Shown here piece by piece: positions 45,861 to 55,324 of a stretch of 64,000 nucleotides of DNA. Both the position numbers and the translations under genes were made by a program. The notes beneath the pieces were generated by a model that was given only the letters and a program-made list of their open reading frames with translations, did not search any database and was not told the DNA's origin. Where the stretch lies: assembly GCF_024519285.1 (NCBI RefSeq), contig NZ_JAMZCY010000006.1:248001-312000 (forward strand). The letters are read 5' to 3'. Position 1 is the stretch's first letter. Every line of letters starts with the position of its first letter. Origin of the DNA: Cohnella sp. WQ 127256 (lineage in GTDB: Bacteria > Bacillota > Bacilli > Paenibacillales > Paenibacillaceae).

Positions 45861-45923
45861 ACGGTTTTTCACATCTTCGGTGCGGTTTTTTCCATTAAAA
45901 TCACGGGCTCGACCTTTTAGAAT
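45861..45923 (+). promoter_or_regulatory. Direct-repeat operator (copy B) and -10 box of the importer operon
   Basis: Half-sites ACGGTTTTTC (45861) and GCGGTTTTTTC (45882), period 21 bp as in copy A. A -10-like TAGAAT (45918-45923) starts 36 bp after the second half-site (37 in copy A). It begins 8 bp after the YesN-type stop codon and serves the gene at 46010. Confidence 0.75.
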
Positions 45924-46009
45924 GAAATTATGAAGACGAAGGATCGCACCTAGGGCAGGTTCGCAAGCTCGTCCGATCGATGATATTACAAGAATAGGGG
46001 AGTGTTCGT

Positions 46010-47356
46010 ATGCGTAGGAGAATAAGCGCAATTGGAAGCGTATTGCTAGCCACGTCCGTGTTGATCGCGGGATGCGGCAATTCAACGAACAAGGAAAATA
46101 CGGCTGCGCCATCTGCTGCGGCAACTTCATCCAACTCAGCCACTGCAAGCGATTCCGGCGAGAAGATCACGTTACGCTTGACAATCTGGGGATCCTCGCC
46201 GATGACGATCGGCAAGAATGATGCCGTAATCAAGAAATTTGAAGAGCTTCACCCCAACATCAACATTGAATCGGAAAACTATTCGAGCGATGTCTATAAC
46301 GACAAGCTCGGCGTTATGGCGGCTTCTAGCAACTTGCCCGATATTATTCGGATTGACTACAGCGCAATCCAGAACTACGCGACCAAGGATTTGCTGCTCC
46401 CGCTCGAACCCTTCGTAGCGGATAAGACGATCAACCTGGACGGCATCGATCCGGCCAATACGGACAGCGGGAAGATCAACGGCGTGCTCTACGGCTTGAA
46501 CATCGGAAACAACGCACCGGTGATGTTCTACAATCCCAAGTTGCTGGAGCAATCGGGCATCGCGGCTCCGACTCCGGACTATTCGTGGGAGCAATACGAG
46601 AAGGATATGGAGACATTGAAGGGAAAAGGCTTGATCGGAGATACGCATATGGGGATGGAAATCTTCACTGTATGGCTCAGACAGCAAGGCTCCAAGCTAT
46701 ATAGCGAAGATGGAGTCAAGCTCGGGTATGAAGATGACAAGCTGTTCTCTGATTACTTTGATATGCAACTTAGATGGCAGGAGAAGGGCATTATTTCGCC
46801 GCTCGGAACGGAGCTGGAGATCAAGGGGCTCGAAGACGGTCCATACGCGAAAGGACAATCCGGGTTCGGTGCAGGTCTCGGTTTCTGGAGCAACCAAGCG
46901 GATGTATTCGTAAAATCACTGGGCGGACCGATCGGCTATGCGATGTATCCGGGATCGGGCGATGGTAAAGGCATGTACATCAAACCGTCATTTTTCCACT
47001 CGATAGCTAAAAACTCCAAGCATCCGAAGGAAGCGGCTCAGTTTATCGAATTTTACACGAATAGCTTAGAAGCGGCGAGAGAATTAAACGGGTATTTCGG
47101 TATGCCATACAAACAAGAAGTGATTGCGGGTATGCAAGATATTCTCACGGATACACAGAAGAGCATCATCGCTTATATGGATACGGTACGTCAGCATTCC
47201 AGCAAGATCGACAATCCGGAGCCAACCGGCCATACCGAGATCAAGAAGTTGTTTAAGAACGTTAGTGACGAAATATTCTTCGAGAAGATCTCGCCTGCGG
47301 ATGGCGCGAAGAAGTTCCGTGATCTTGCGAATACAGTTTTGGCTAAATCTAGCTAA
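46010..47356 (+). CDS. CUT1-type sugar ABC transporter substrate-binding lipoprotein (SBP family 1)
   Basis: 448 aa. Signal peptide with lipobox LIAGC (Cys near 22), low-complexity Ala/Ser linker, then an SBP_bac_1 fold (LTIWGSSPM, KKFEELHPNINIE, LPDIIRIDYS, AAQFIEFYTN). It captures a carbohydrate-like ligand outside the cell. Its size matches UgpB/MalE-type proteins, so its natural permeases are more likely the pair at 53532/54444 than its immediate neighbours (inference). First gene of the importer operon behind operator copy B. Confidence 0.9.
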   Translation: MRRRISAIGSVLLATSVLIAGCGNSTNKENTAAPSAAATSSNSATASDSGEKITLRLTIWGSSPMTIGKNDAVIKKFEELHPNINIESENYSSDVYNDKLGVMAASSNLPDIIRIDYSAIQNYATKDLLLPLEPFVADKTINLDGIDPANTDSGKINGVLYGLNIGNNAPVMFYNPKLLEQSGIAAPTPDYSWEQYEKDMETLKGKGLIGDTHMGMEIFTVWLRQQGSKLYSEDGVKLGYEDDKLFSDYFDMQLRWQEKGIISPLGTELEIKGLEDGPYAKGQSGFGAGLGFWSNQADVFVKSLGGPIGYAMYPGSGDGKGMYIKPSFFHSIAKNSKHPKEAAQFIEFYTNSLEAARELNGYFGMPYKQEVIAGMQDILTDTQKSIIAYMDTVRQHSSKIDNPEPTGHTEIKKLFKNVSDEIFFEKISPADGAKKFRDLANTVLAKSS

Positions 47357-47407
47357 GAGAAGTTAAGAGTCGCTGAATATCGAAAGTAGCAAAGAGGTGG
47401 CTCATAC

Positions 47408-48361
47408 ATGGAGACGGTCAAAGACGTTATTCGAATCGGCAAGCCCTTAAGTCGTGGCAATCTGAGGAAGAACTTAAAGCATTGGCAACTGATGCTGTTT
47501 ATCCTCATCCCTCTCATCTACTTGCTGATCTTCAAATATTACCCCATGCTGGGCGCGCAGATCGCCTTCAAGGATTTCAAGCCCCAGCTGGGGATTTGGG
47601 GCAGCGAATGGGTCGGAATGAAGCACTTTGACGCATTCTTTCAATCCTATCAATTCGAACGGGTGCTGCGAAATACGTTTGTTATTTCGCTGTATAGCTT
47701 GATCGCTGGGTTTCCGATTCCGATCATTCTGGCGCTCCTGCTGCATTCCATGCGCGGCAAACGGTTTAAGAGTTTGGTGGAAACGGTCTCTTATATGCCG
47801 CATTTTATTTCAACAGTCGTGATAGTGGGTATGATCATGCAACTATTTAATCCGCACATTGGATTGGCTGGTGTCGTCAGCCAATCGGTGTTCGGCCAAC
47901 CCTTGCCCGACTTGTTCGGGAGTCCCGGCTCGTTCTCTCATCTGTACGTATGGTCGGGAATCTGGCAGAACGCTGGTTGGGGAACTATCATCTACGCGGC
48001 TGCTTTAGCCGGTGTGGACCCTGCTCAGCATGAAGCAGCGCAGATTGACGGGGCTAGCCGATTCAAACGGATCTTATATGTAGATTTGCCTGCTATAATG
48101 CCGACTATTACGATCTTATTAATAATAAATGCGGGCAATATGATGTCGGTCGGGTTTGAAAAAGTGTTTCTTATGCAAACCGATCTAAACTTGCGAAGCT
48201 CGGAAATTATTAGCACCTACGTGTACAAGGTGAGCTTCGTTCAAGGAAGCAACTTCTCGTTCGCGAGCGCAATCGGATTATTCAATTCACTGATCAATAT
48301 GGTTCTCCTGTTGATCGTCAACGGGGTCACCCGAAGAATGGGTGGCAGCAGCTTATGGTAA
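47408..48361 (+). CDS. ABC sugar permease, LplB type
   Basis: 317 aa, six membrane segments after a polar N-terminal tail. The start KHWQLMLFILIPLIYLLIFKYYPMLG and coupling loop EAAQIDGASRFKRILYVDLP are typical of LplB/YtcP-group permeases that work with LipO-type binding proteins. Pairs with the next permease. SD AGAGGTGG. Confidence 0.92.
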   Translation: METVKDVIRIGKPLSRGNLRKNLKHWQLMLFILIPLIYLLIFKYYPMLGAQIAFKDFKPQLGIWGSEWVGMKHFDAFFQSYQFERVLRNTFVISLYSLIAGFPIPIILALLLHSMRGKRFKSLVETVSYMPHFISTVVIVGMIMQLFNPHIGLAGVVSQSVFGQPLPDLFGSPGSFSHLYVWSGIWQNAGWGTIIYAAALAGVDPAQHEAAQIDGASRFKRILYVDLPAIMPTITILLIINAGNMMSVGFEKVFLMQTDLNLRSSEIISTYVYKVSFVQGSNFSFASAIGLFNSLINMVLLLIVNGVTRRMGGSSLW

Positions 48362-48374
48362 GGAGGGAACCGCG

Positions 48375-49295
48375 ATGGAACAAGCGGTGGCGATCGATAA
48401 GCGCCGAAATAATATCCAAGTAACAAAAGGCGATCGCTTCTATTACATGGTCGTGGGTCTGCTGCTTACCTTGTTACTGATTGTCCTTATCTATCCGATC
48501 ATCTATATCGTATCCGCCTCGTTCTCATCGGCGAATGCCGTAACCTCGGGCAAAGTACTCCTGTGGCCGGTAGATCCAGGGCTAGATGGATATCGAGCGG
48601 TGTTTAAGCACTCGCTGTTTTTTCGAAGCTTTGAGAATTCATTCGTCTACACCTTGATCGGGACATTGCTTAATTTGAGCATGACGATTATAGCGGCGTA
48701 TCCCTTGTCACGGAGAGACATGCCGTTCAAAGGCTTAATTATGTTCCTGTTCACGTTCACCATGATCTTCAGCGGCGGCATGATTCCGGATTATATTCTG
48801 CTTAAGGACTTGAGCATGATCGATACGATATGGGCGCTGGCTCTTCCTGGTTCGATCAATGTTGTCTACTTGATCATCATGCGAACGTTCATGATGCACA
48901 GCGTACCCTCCGAACTGCTGGAGGCTTCTCAAATCGATGGGTGTTCGGATACGAAGTATTTTTTCAGAATTCTACTTCCTCTCTCGGGTCCCGTCATTGC
49001 AGTGGTGACGCTATACTACGCAGTCGGGCACTGGAACAATTATTTTCATGCACTATTATACATGTACACACCCGAGAAGTTCCCATTGCAACTGATATTG
49101 CGCGAAATTCTGATCGCTAACACGATGGAAACGAACATGGTCTCCGATCCGTCTTTAGCGGAAGCTCAGCAGAGTTTAGCCGACTTGCTTAAATACTCAC
49201 TTATTATCTTATCTAGCGCACCACTCTTGATTCTCAGTCCTTTCGTGAAGCGTTTCTTCGCGAAGGGAGCCATGATCGGCGCAATTAAAGGTTGA
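48375..49295 (+). CDS. ABC sugar permease, LplC type
   Basis: 306 aa, six membrane segments; coupling loop EASQIDGCSDTKYFFRILLPLSGP; C-terminal FVKRFFAKGAMIGAIKG is the LplC hallmark. Start ATG 48375 behind AAGGAGGG. Its partner is the LplB-type permease, and its binding protein is likely at 49342. Confidence 0.92.
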   Translation: MEQAVAIDKRRNNIQVTKGDRFYYMVVGLLLTLLLIVLIYPIIYIVSASFSSANAVTSGKVLLWPVDPGLDGYRAVFKHSLFFRSFENSFVYTLIGTLLNLSMTIIAAYPLSRRDMPFKGLIMFLFTFTMIFSGGMIPDYILLKDLSMIDTIWALALPGSINVVYLIIMRTFMMHSVPSELLEASQIDGCSDTKYFFRILLPLSGPVIAVVTLYYAVGHWNNYFHALLYMYTPEKFPLQLILREILIANTMETNMVSDPSLAEAQQSLADLLKYSLIILSSAPLLILSPFVKRFFAKGAMIGAIKG

Positions 49296-49341
49296 ATATG
49301 GCTCGTAGCACCCATTTTGCACTTAGAGGGGAAATCCACTA

Positions 49342-50982
49342 ATGAACAAATTCCGCGCACTATCCGTCATTCTCGCATCCGCCGTCCTATTGTCGGCATG
49401 CTCGAAGGAGAAGAACGTCGAGCCAGGCCAATCGTCTCAAGGATCGACGGCGCCTTCTAACGAACAGATCACACTCAAGCTTGCCATTCTCAAGACCGGT
49501 CAGGTCGAGGATTATAATTTAAACAGCTACACGAAGTACTTGGAGGAAAAAACAGGCTACAAGCTGGAAATTGAAACTTATGCTAAGGAAGAAGCGAATC
49601 AGAAGCTGGAGCTCTTAATTGCGTCTGGCACGAAATTACCCGACGCCTTCATCGGAAACGACTTCTTCGGCCAGCAGAACAAAGAAGCGGCGGTGTATCG
49701 ACATGCCGAGAATGGTTACTTCATCCCTCTCGATGAACTCATAGAGAAGTATGGTACCAATCTAAAAGGAATGGCCGCAAAGGCCAATAACAAAGACCTT
49801 CTGAACATGATGAAATCTCCGGATGGCAAGACGTACGCCCTTCCGTCTTATGACGAGCAAACGAGTAATGAGTACAGCTTACGCGCTTACATCAATAAGA
49901 AGTGGCTGGATGCCTTGAAGCTAGATATGCCTACGACGACCCAGGAATTGGAGAACGTTCTGAAGGCGTTCAAGACGGGAGATCCGAACGGAAATAAGAA
50001 AGCAGACGAGATCGGTGTAATGGGCGGAGGTAACTGGCATCAATACGCAGCCGATTACCTGCTGAATTCCTTTATCTACACGGACGGAGAAAACCGCTGG
50101 AACATTACCAACGGGAAGCTGGACGTGCCGTACAACAAAGAAGAATGGCGTGACGGCTTGAAATATTTAAATCAACTGAAGCAGGAAGGATTATTCGATC
50201 CTCTGTCCTTCACCCAGGATGGCAACTCTTTCAAGTCGATCGCGACCGCTGGAGATACGAATTCCATTGGCGTACTCGTGACGGCGGGGATGGGGCAATT
50301 ATTCGCTCCGACGATGTCGGATCGTAAAGGCGAGTACGTGCCGCTCAATCCGTTGAAGGGGCCTAACGGCGCTAGCTTCGCGGCACGTTATCCGATTAAT
50401 CCTGCACCAGCGCTAGTTATTACGAAGGATAGTAAGCATCCCGAAGAAATGTTTCGTCTTGCGGACTTCATGATGAGTGAAGAAAGCTCCGTGTTCAGCC
50501 GCTTCGGCCAACCGGAAGTGGATTGGATCAAGCCGCCGCAAGGCAGCGTGGCGCTCGGCGAGGAGTGGGGAGCAACTCCTGAGATCAAGCCGATTCTAAT
50601 CTGGGGCGGATCAAGTCATTCTTCCCATTGGAATAACGTCGCTCCGCATATCCTGCTCCAGAAGTATACCGACGGGCAGGCATGGAACGGCGATGCTACC
50701 GATGCCGAATATATGATCGCGATGGCCATTCCGGGCTTATTGGGCAAAGAGCCGAAAGAGGTGGCTACGTTGATCTTGTATGACAAGGAGCAATCCGATG
50801 CCATCGCGGATATTAAGATCGCTTTAACGACTTACGTGAAAGAGTCGTTGGCGCGGTTCGTTACCGGTGACCTGAATCTCGACAAGGATTGGGATTCTTA
50901 TTTGAATGGGCTGAACAAAATCGGCTTAGAAAAATACATCGAGGTGTCGCAAGCCGCTTATGATCGGATGCTTGGCAAATAA
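49342..50982 (+). CDS. LipO/LplA-type substrate-binding lipoprotein
   Basis: 546 aa. Lipobox LLSAC (Cys near 20), then the long SBP form (LKLAILKTGQVEDYN, YLEEKTGYKLEIE, RLADFMMSEESSVFSRFGQ) seen with LplB/LplC permeases. Captures an unknown oligosaccharide or related ligand. The stop codon overlaps the next ATG (TAATG), coupling it to the second URO-D-type gene. Confidence 0.9.
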   Translation: MNKFRALSVILASAVLLSACSKEKNVEPGQSSQGSTAPSNEQITLKLAILKTGQVEDYNLNSYTKYLEEKTGYKLEIETYAKEEANQKLELLIASGTKLPDAFIGNDFFGQQNKEAAVYRHAENGYFIPLDELIEKYGTNLKGMAAKANNKDLLNMMKSPDGKTYALPSYDEQTSNEYSLRAYINKKWLDALKLDMPTTTQELENVLKAFKTGDPNGNKKADEIGVMGGGNWHQYAADYLLNSFIYTDGENRWNITNGKLDVPYNKEEWRDGLKYLNQLKQEGLFDPLSFTQDGNSFKSIATAGDTNSIGVLVTAGMGQLFAPTMSDRKGEYVPLNPLKGPNGASFAARYPINPAPALVITKDSKHPEEMFRLADFMMSEESSVFSRFGQPEVDWIKPPQGSVALGEEWGATPEIKPILIWGGSSHSSHWNNVAPHILLQKYTDGQAWNGDATDAEYMIAMAIPGLLGKEPKEVATLILYDKEQSDAIADIKIALTTYVKESLARFVTGDLNLDKDWDSYLNGLNKIGLEKYIEVSQAAYDRMLGK

Positions 50983-52007
50983 TGAATAGAAAAGAACGAG
51001 TACTTGCTGCGCTTGAAGGCAGACCCGCGGATCGGGTTCCCGTCAGCTTCTGGCGCCACTATGATCGTGCCTCGGGAAACGGTCCGGGTCCAGCGGTCGG
51101 CTTGGAAAATATGGAGCTGCACGAAAGCTTCTTCGCGGAGACGCAGTTGGATTTCATCAAGATCATGTACGACGGTATTCCTTTGCCCTTCTCAGATTCG
51201 ATATGCGACTTGTCGGATCTGAGAGGCATTCGCCCCGCCGGCTTGGGGAGCGAATACGCTAGACAGATCATCGAGCGGGCTCAGGGCGTGAATGAACGGC
51301 TGAGAGACGAAGTGTATACGTATTTCAATTTATTCTCACCCTTCAGTCTGCTTCGCAGAATCGGGGACGAGAAGCTGGCGGAATTCATTCTCCAAGATTC
51401 CGAGGCGGTGAAGGACGCGCTGTCGGCTATCGGCGAAGGCTTGTGTCGAATTGAAGAGGAGTTGCTAACAGCTTGCGGCTGCTTAGGCGTGTTCCTGTGC
51501 TTTCAGGGTGCAGAACATGGGAGGTTCTCGGCGTCGATGTTCGAGGAGATCGTTCGACCGAGCGATCTCCAAGTGTTAACGCACGCGAACCGTTGGTCCG
51601 ACTATACAATTGCCCATTTCTGCGCTTGGGATGGCAAACTCAACGACTTGGAGCGATGGAGGGACTATCCTTCCTGCGCGGTGAACTGGGCGATTTACGT
51701 CGACGGGCCTTCCTTACCAGATGGAAAGCGGTTATTCGGCGACCGACCGGTACTAGGCGGCTTCGACAATCGACGGGGTAAGCTGCTGTACGCCGGAAGT
51801 GAGGAAGAAGTCAGGCAGGAGACAGTGCGGTTGCTTAGCGATTACCGCGAGCAGACGGGCAGCCTGTCCGGACTTATCCTAGGGGCTGACTGCTCCCTGC
51901 TTCCCGACTTCGATCTGCGGCGATTCAATTGGGTACGGGATGCTGCGCAAGCCTATGCAGAAGAGATTGGAACATCATGGGGACAGGCGGAGGCGAATCT
52001 GACATGA
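50982..52007 (+). CDS. URO-D/MtaA-fold protein, putative zinc methyltransferase (copy 2)
   Basis: 341 aa. Paralogue of the 40323 product: shared MNRxERVxAALxG start, RVPxxFWxHY, QGAEHGRFS, AVNW, GGFDNR and GADC. The zinc-site pattern is kept as H212-x-C214 (AHFCAW) and C304. The decarboxylase RQAGRY motif is absent. The pair may act on different substrates or be two halves of one methyl-transfer step; a corrinoid protein is not encoded here. Couplings (TAATG before, ATGA after) place it inside the importer operon. Confidence 0.8.
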   Translation: MNRKERVLAALEGRPADRVPVSFWRHYDRASGNGPGPAVGLENMELHESFFAETQLDFIKIMYDGIPLPFSDSICDLSDLRGIRPAGLGSEYARQIIERAQGVNERLRDEVYTYFNLFSPFSLLRRIGDEKLAEFILQDSEAVKDALSAIGEGLCRIEEELLTACGCLGVFLCFQGAEHGRFSASMFEEIVRPSDLQVLTHANRWSDYTIAHFCAWDGKLNDLERWRDYPSCAVNWAIYVDGPSLPDGKRLFGDRPVLGGFDNRRGKLLYAGSEEEVRQETVRLLSDYREQTGSLSGLILGADCSLLPDFDLRRFNWVRDAAQAYAEEIGTSWGQAEANLT

Positions 52008-53452
52008 ACAAGTCATTATGGACGGATAAAATCAAGGCATGGATCGAGGAGCATCGAGCGGAGATGGTGGAAGACATCGTTCGGCTCGTGCGAATCAAGA
52101 GCGTGTCGGATAAGACCACCGATGTGAAGCCTTACGGACAAGGCTGCAAGGACGCACTGGACACCATGCTGGAGATGGCACAAGGGTATGGGTTCCAGGT
52201 GCATAACTTCGAAGACTATTTCGGTCGGATTGGCTTGGGTAACGGAGACGGACCGACGATCAGTCTATGGGGACATCTGGATGTCGTTCCCGAAGGCGAG
52301 GATTGGGATTACCCCCCCTATGAGGGTGTTGTTAAGGAAGGATTGATCATCGGTCGGGGCTCGCAGGACAATAAGGGGCAAGTTGTAGCTACCTTATTCG
52401 TCATGCGCTGCATCCGGGATTTGGGTATCCCGCTTGACCATAACTTGGAGCTGTACGTGGGGACGGATGAAGAGCAAGGGATGACGGATCTCGATTACTA
52501 CTTGTCAAGGTATCCGGAGCCTGACTTCAACATCATTCCTGACAGCAATTTCCCGGTGTGTTATGGGGAAAAGGGTGGAGTCACGCTGACGGTGCGTGCC
52601 GATGCTCCCCTAAGCGACGATATCGTGGCGTTTAGTGGAGGAACGGCGAGTAACGTCGTGCCTGGAAAGAGCTTCGCTACGATCCGACAGAGCGAGAGAG
52701 TTCGGAAGGCGATGCCTTATCTGAAGACAATTTTGCAGGTAGAGGAAGAAGATGAGGTTGTTCATCTTACAGCGTCAGGGAAAGCAGGTCATACGGCATT
52801 CCCCGAGAACAGCGTCAATGCCATCTACGTATTGACACGGGCTCTGACCGAATCGGGAGCTCTTAACGAGCCGGACAGCCGCTTGTTCTCTTTACTGAAT
52901 CGGGTCAATGAAGATTGCTTTGGAATCGGGCTCGGCATTGCCCGCGAGGATAACCATTCGGGTCCTTTGACTTGCGTCGGTTCGATCGCGGGTATAAGAG
53001 ATGGTCGGTTGGAAGTGACCCTGAACGTTCGGTATCCGATTACGTTGCTGGCACAGCCGATCGTGGAAGACATAGAGCGGACGGCGCGATCCTATGGTTT
53101 TACGATCGAATCGGTTAAGGATAATCCTGCCCACTACTTCCCGGAAAACCACCCGGTGGTGGAGCGGCTCATGAACGTCTACAACGATGTTATGGGGGAA
53201 TCCAAGGAAGCTTACGTCTTGCCGGGTGGCACGTACTGTCGTAAGTTCAAGAATGCAATTTCGTTCGGAATGGGGTTCGGCAAGAATACCGAACGTTACC
53301 TTCAGCCTTACCGTCACTTGTTGAGAGATGGTCATGGCCATGCTCATGGTCCCGACGAATGTACTCTAATTGAATTGTTGGAGAAAGCAATTCTGATTTA
53401 CGTGCTCGGGCTGCTTGCCATAGACGACTTGTCGTATGCACCGACGGAATAG
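52004..53452 (+). CDS. M20-family metallopeptidase (PepV-like dipeptidase)
   Basis: 482 aa. Metal ligands in WGHLDVVPEG (H, D), GRGSQDNKG (bridging D), GTDEEQGMTDL (catalytic E, E) and PDSNFPVCYGEKG; C-terminal LPGGTYCRKFKNAISFGMGF. Length and motifs match PepV/Sapep dipeptidases, which open dipeptides with an N-terminal beta-Ala or D-amino acid. Cytoplasmic. ATG 52004 overlaps the previous stop by 4 bp. An intracellular peptidase in a sugar-type importer operon suggests that the substrate has a peptide or amide bond. Confidence 0.9.
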   Translation: MNKSLWTDKIKAWIEEHRAEMVEDIVRLVRIKSVSDKTTDVKPYGQGCKDALDTMLEMAQGYGFQVHNFEDYFGRIGLGNGDGPTISLWGHLDVVPEGEDWDYPPYEGVVKEGLIIGRGSQDNKGQVVATLFVMRCIRDLGIPLDHNLELYVGTDEEQGMTDLDYYLSRYPEPDFNIIPDSNFPVCYGEKGGVTLTVRADAPLSDDIVAFSGGTASNVVPGKSFATIRQSERVRKAMPYLKTILQVEEEDEVVHLTASGKAGHTAFPENSVNAIYVLTRALTESGALNEPDSRLFSLLNRVNEDCFGIGLGIAREDNHSGPLTCVGSIAGIRDGRLEVTLNVRYPITLLAQPIVEDIERTARSYGFTIESVKDNPAHYFPENHPVVERLMNVYNDVMGESKEAYVLPGGTYCRKFKNAISFGMGFGKNTERYLQPYRHLLRDGHGHAHGPDECTLIELLEKAILIYVLGLLAIDDLSYAPTE

Positions 53453-53531
53453 ACCAAACTAGCCACAACGTTTGTGTCGTAGTTCTGTTTGTTGGATGAA
53501 AGGTATACCGCAGAAAATGAGGTGAGATAGA

Positions 53532-54443
53532 TTGCAAGGGACGAACAAAGCGAAATTGCGCAAATATGAGACGCTACAAGGTTACTTATTTATCGCACCG
53601 TGGCTGATCGGCTTCCTGTTGTTCACAATGGCTCCGATGTTCGCCTCCCTATACATGGCCTTTACGCGTTATGACATCCTTTCTTCACCTCAATGGATCG
53701 GGTTTGGCAATTTCAAAGAGATGTTCACCAGAGACGTACGCTATTGGTCGGCATGGAAGGCGACGTTAACATTCGTATTCGTGGCGGTGCCGATTCGATT
53801 GCTGTTCGCACTTGGCGTGGCGATGCTTTTGAATACAAAGTTGAGGATGCTCAGTCTGTTCCGGGCGACGTTCTACATGCCGACGTTGATCGGAGGCAGT
53901 GTCGCCGTCGCGATCATGTGGCGACAGCTATTCGGTTCGAATGGTGCGTTCAATTCGGTGCTGTCCTCCCTATTCGGAGTGTCGGAGAAGGTGTCGTGGA
54001 TTACCCATCCGTCGACAGCGATGTGGTCGCTGATTCTATTGGCCGTATGGCAGTTCGGTTCGGCGATGCTGATCTTCCTAGCGGGGCTGAAGCAAGTTCC
54101 GACCTCACTTTACGAGGCCGCAGATATCGATGGAGCGGGCTGGTGGCGCAAGTTCCACAAGATTACACTTCCGCTGCTCAGTCCTGTCCTCTTTTTCAAC
54201 CTAATCATGGGCATTATTAACGGGTTTAAAGTGTTCACGGAGGGCTTGATCGTCACGAACGGCGGTCCGTTCGACAAGACGTTGTTCTATGTCCTCTACG
54301 TCTACGAGAAATCGTTCCGGTATTACGAGATGGGTTACGGCTCAGCCATGGCGTGGGTACTACTTCTGACGACGGCCGTATTCACTTTGATCATCTTCAC
54401 CACTTCCCGTAGTTGGGTATTCTACGAATCGGGGAGGAAATAG
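53532..54443 (+). CDS. ABC sugar permease, UgpA/MalF type
   Basis: 303 aa, six membrane segments; start YETLQGYLFIAPWLIGFLLFTMAPMFAS and coupling loop YEAADIDGAGWWRKFHKITLPLLSP are typical of UgpA/LacF-type permeases. TTG start at 53532, 7 nt after GAGGTGA. An 80-bp gap separates it from the M20 gene. Confidence 0.92.
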   Translation: MQGTNKAKLRKYETLQGYLFIAPWLIGFLLFTMAPMFASLYMAFTRYDILSSPQWIGFGNFKEMFTRDVRYWSAWKATLTFVFVAVPIRLLFALGVAMLLNTKLRMLSLFRATFYMPTLIGGSVAVAIMWRQLFGSNGAFNSVLSSLFGVSEKVSWITHPSTAMWSLILLAVWQFGSAMLIFLAGLKQVPTSLYEAADIDGAGWWRKFHKITLPLLSPVLFFNLIMGIINGFKVFTEGLIVTNGGPFDKTLFYVLYVYEKSFRYYEMGYGSAMAWVLLLTTAVFTLIIFTTSRSWVFYESGRK

Positions 54444-55301
54444 ATGATGCTTGCAGGTAAGGTGAGTTTAAAGACGGTTCGCAGCTTCGTGCTGCATGTG
54501 TTCGTATTAGCATTCTCTTGTTTAATGATCTATCCGGTGTTGTGGATGCTGTCGAGCTCTCTTAAGGAAGGCAATGAAATATTCGTGAACGCGCATAAGC
54601 TGATCCCGTCCGTATGGACGTTCTCTAATTATGCGGAAGGCTTCAAAGGGTATTCGGGGCAGTCTTTCATGGTATTTCTCAAAAACTCGTTCATCGTCAC
54701 GATCTCCTCCGTCCTGGGAACCGTGCTGTCTTGTACGGTCGTTGCCTACGGGTTTGCTCGGATCAGTTTTAAGGGTGCGGCGTTTTTCTTCGGTTGCATG
54801 ATGATGACGATGATGCTGCCTGCGGAAGTGCTCACGATCCCGCAATATATTTTCTTCCATAAGATAGGCTGGGTGAACACGTTCGCTCCGCTCATTATAC
54901 CTTCGTTCTTTGGAACGGCGTTTTTCATTTTCTTGGTCGTGCAGTTCCTTCGGGGCTTGCCCGCGGAGCTGGACGAATCGGCGAGGGTGGACGGTTGCGG
55001 TCATGGTGGCATCCTATTCCGTATCCTTCTGCCGTTGCTCGTGCCGGTGCTTATCACGGTGTCGATCTTCAAGTTCTATTGGACATGGGACGATTTCTTC
55101 AGCCCGCTACTTTACTTGACGAAGCCAGAGATGGCGACGGTGGCGCTCGCGCTGAAGAACATGTCGGATAATACGTTCGGCACGAGCTGGGGAATGGTAT
55201 TTGCGATGTCAATTGTGTCGCTGGCGCCAGTGTTTCTTATCTTCATTGCGCTGCAGAAGTATATCGTCGAGGGCATAAGCACCACGGGCATGAAGGGCTA
55301 G
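54444..55301 (+). CDS. ABC sugar permease, UgpE/MalG type
   Basis: 285 aa, six membrane segments; coupling loop ESARVDGCGHGGILFRILLPLLVP; C-terminal LQKYIVEGISTTGMKG is the MalG/UgpE/LacG hallmark. Starts right after the stop of the UgpA-type gene. No ATPase is encoded in the cluster; a shared MsmX-type ATPase elsewhere is expected (family knowledge). Confidence 0.92.
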   Translation: MMLAGKVSLKTVRSFVLHVFVLAFSCLMIYPVLWMLSSSLKEGNEIFVNAHKLIPSVWTFSNYAEGFKGYSGQSFMVFLKNSFIVTISSVLGTVLSCTVVAYGFARISFKGAAFFFGCMMMTMMLPAEVLTIPQYIFFHKIGWVNTFAPLIIPSFFGTAFFIFLVVQFLRGLPAELDESARVDGCGHGGILFRILLPLLVPVLITVSIFKFYWTWDDFFSPLLYLTKPEMATVALALKNMSDNTFGTSWGMVFAMSIVSLAPVFLIFIALQKYIVEGISTTGMKG

Positions 55302-55324
55302 GAAACTAAAAAGGAGAGATTGAT

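Noticed and set aside
40323..52007. Haem biosynthesis role for the two URO-D-fold genes
   Set aside because: No other hem genes are near, the RQAGRY motif is missing, and both carry the HxC...C methyltransferase-type site.
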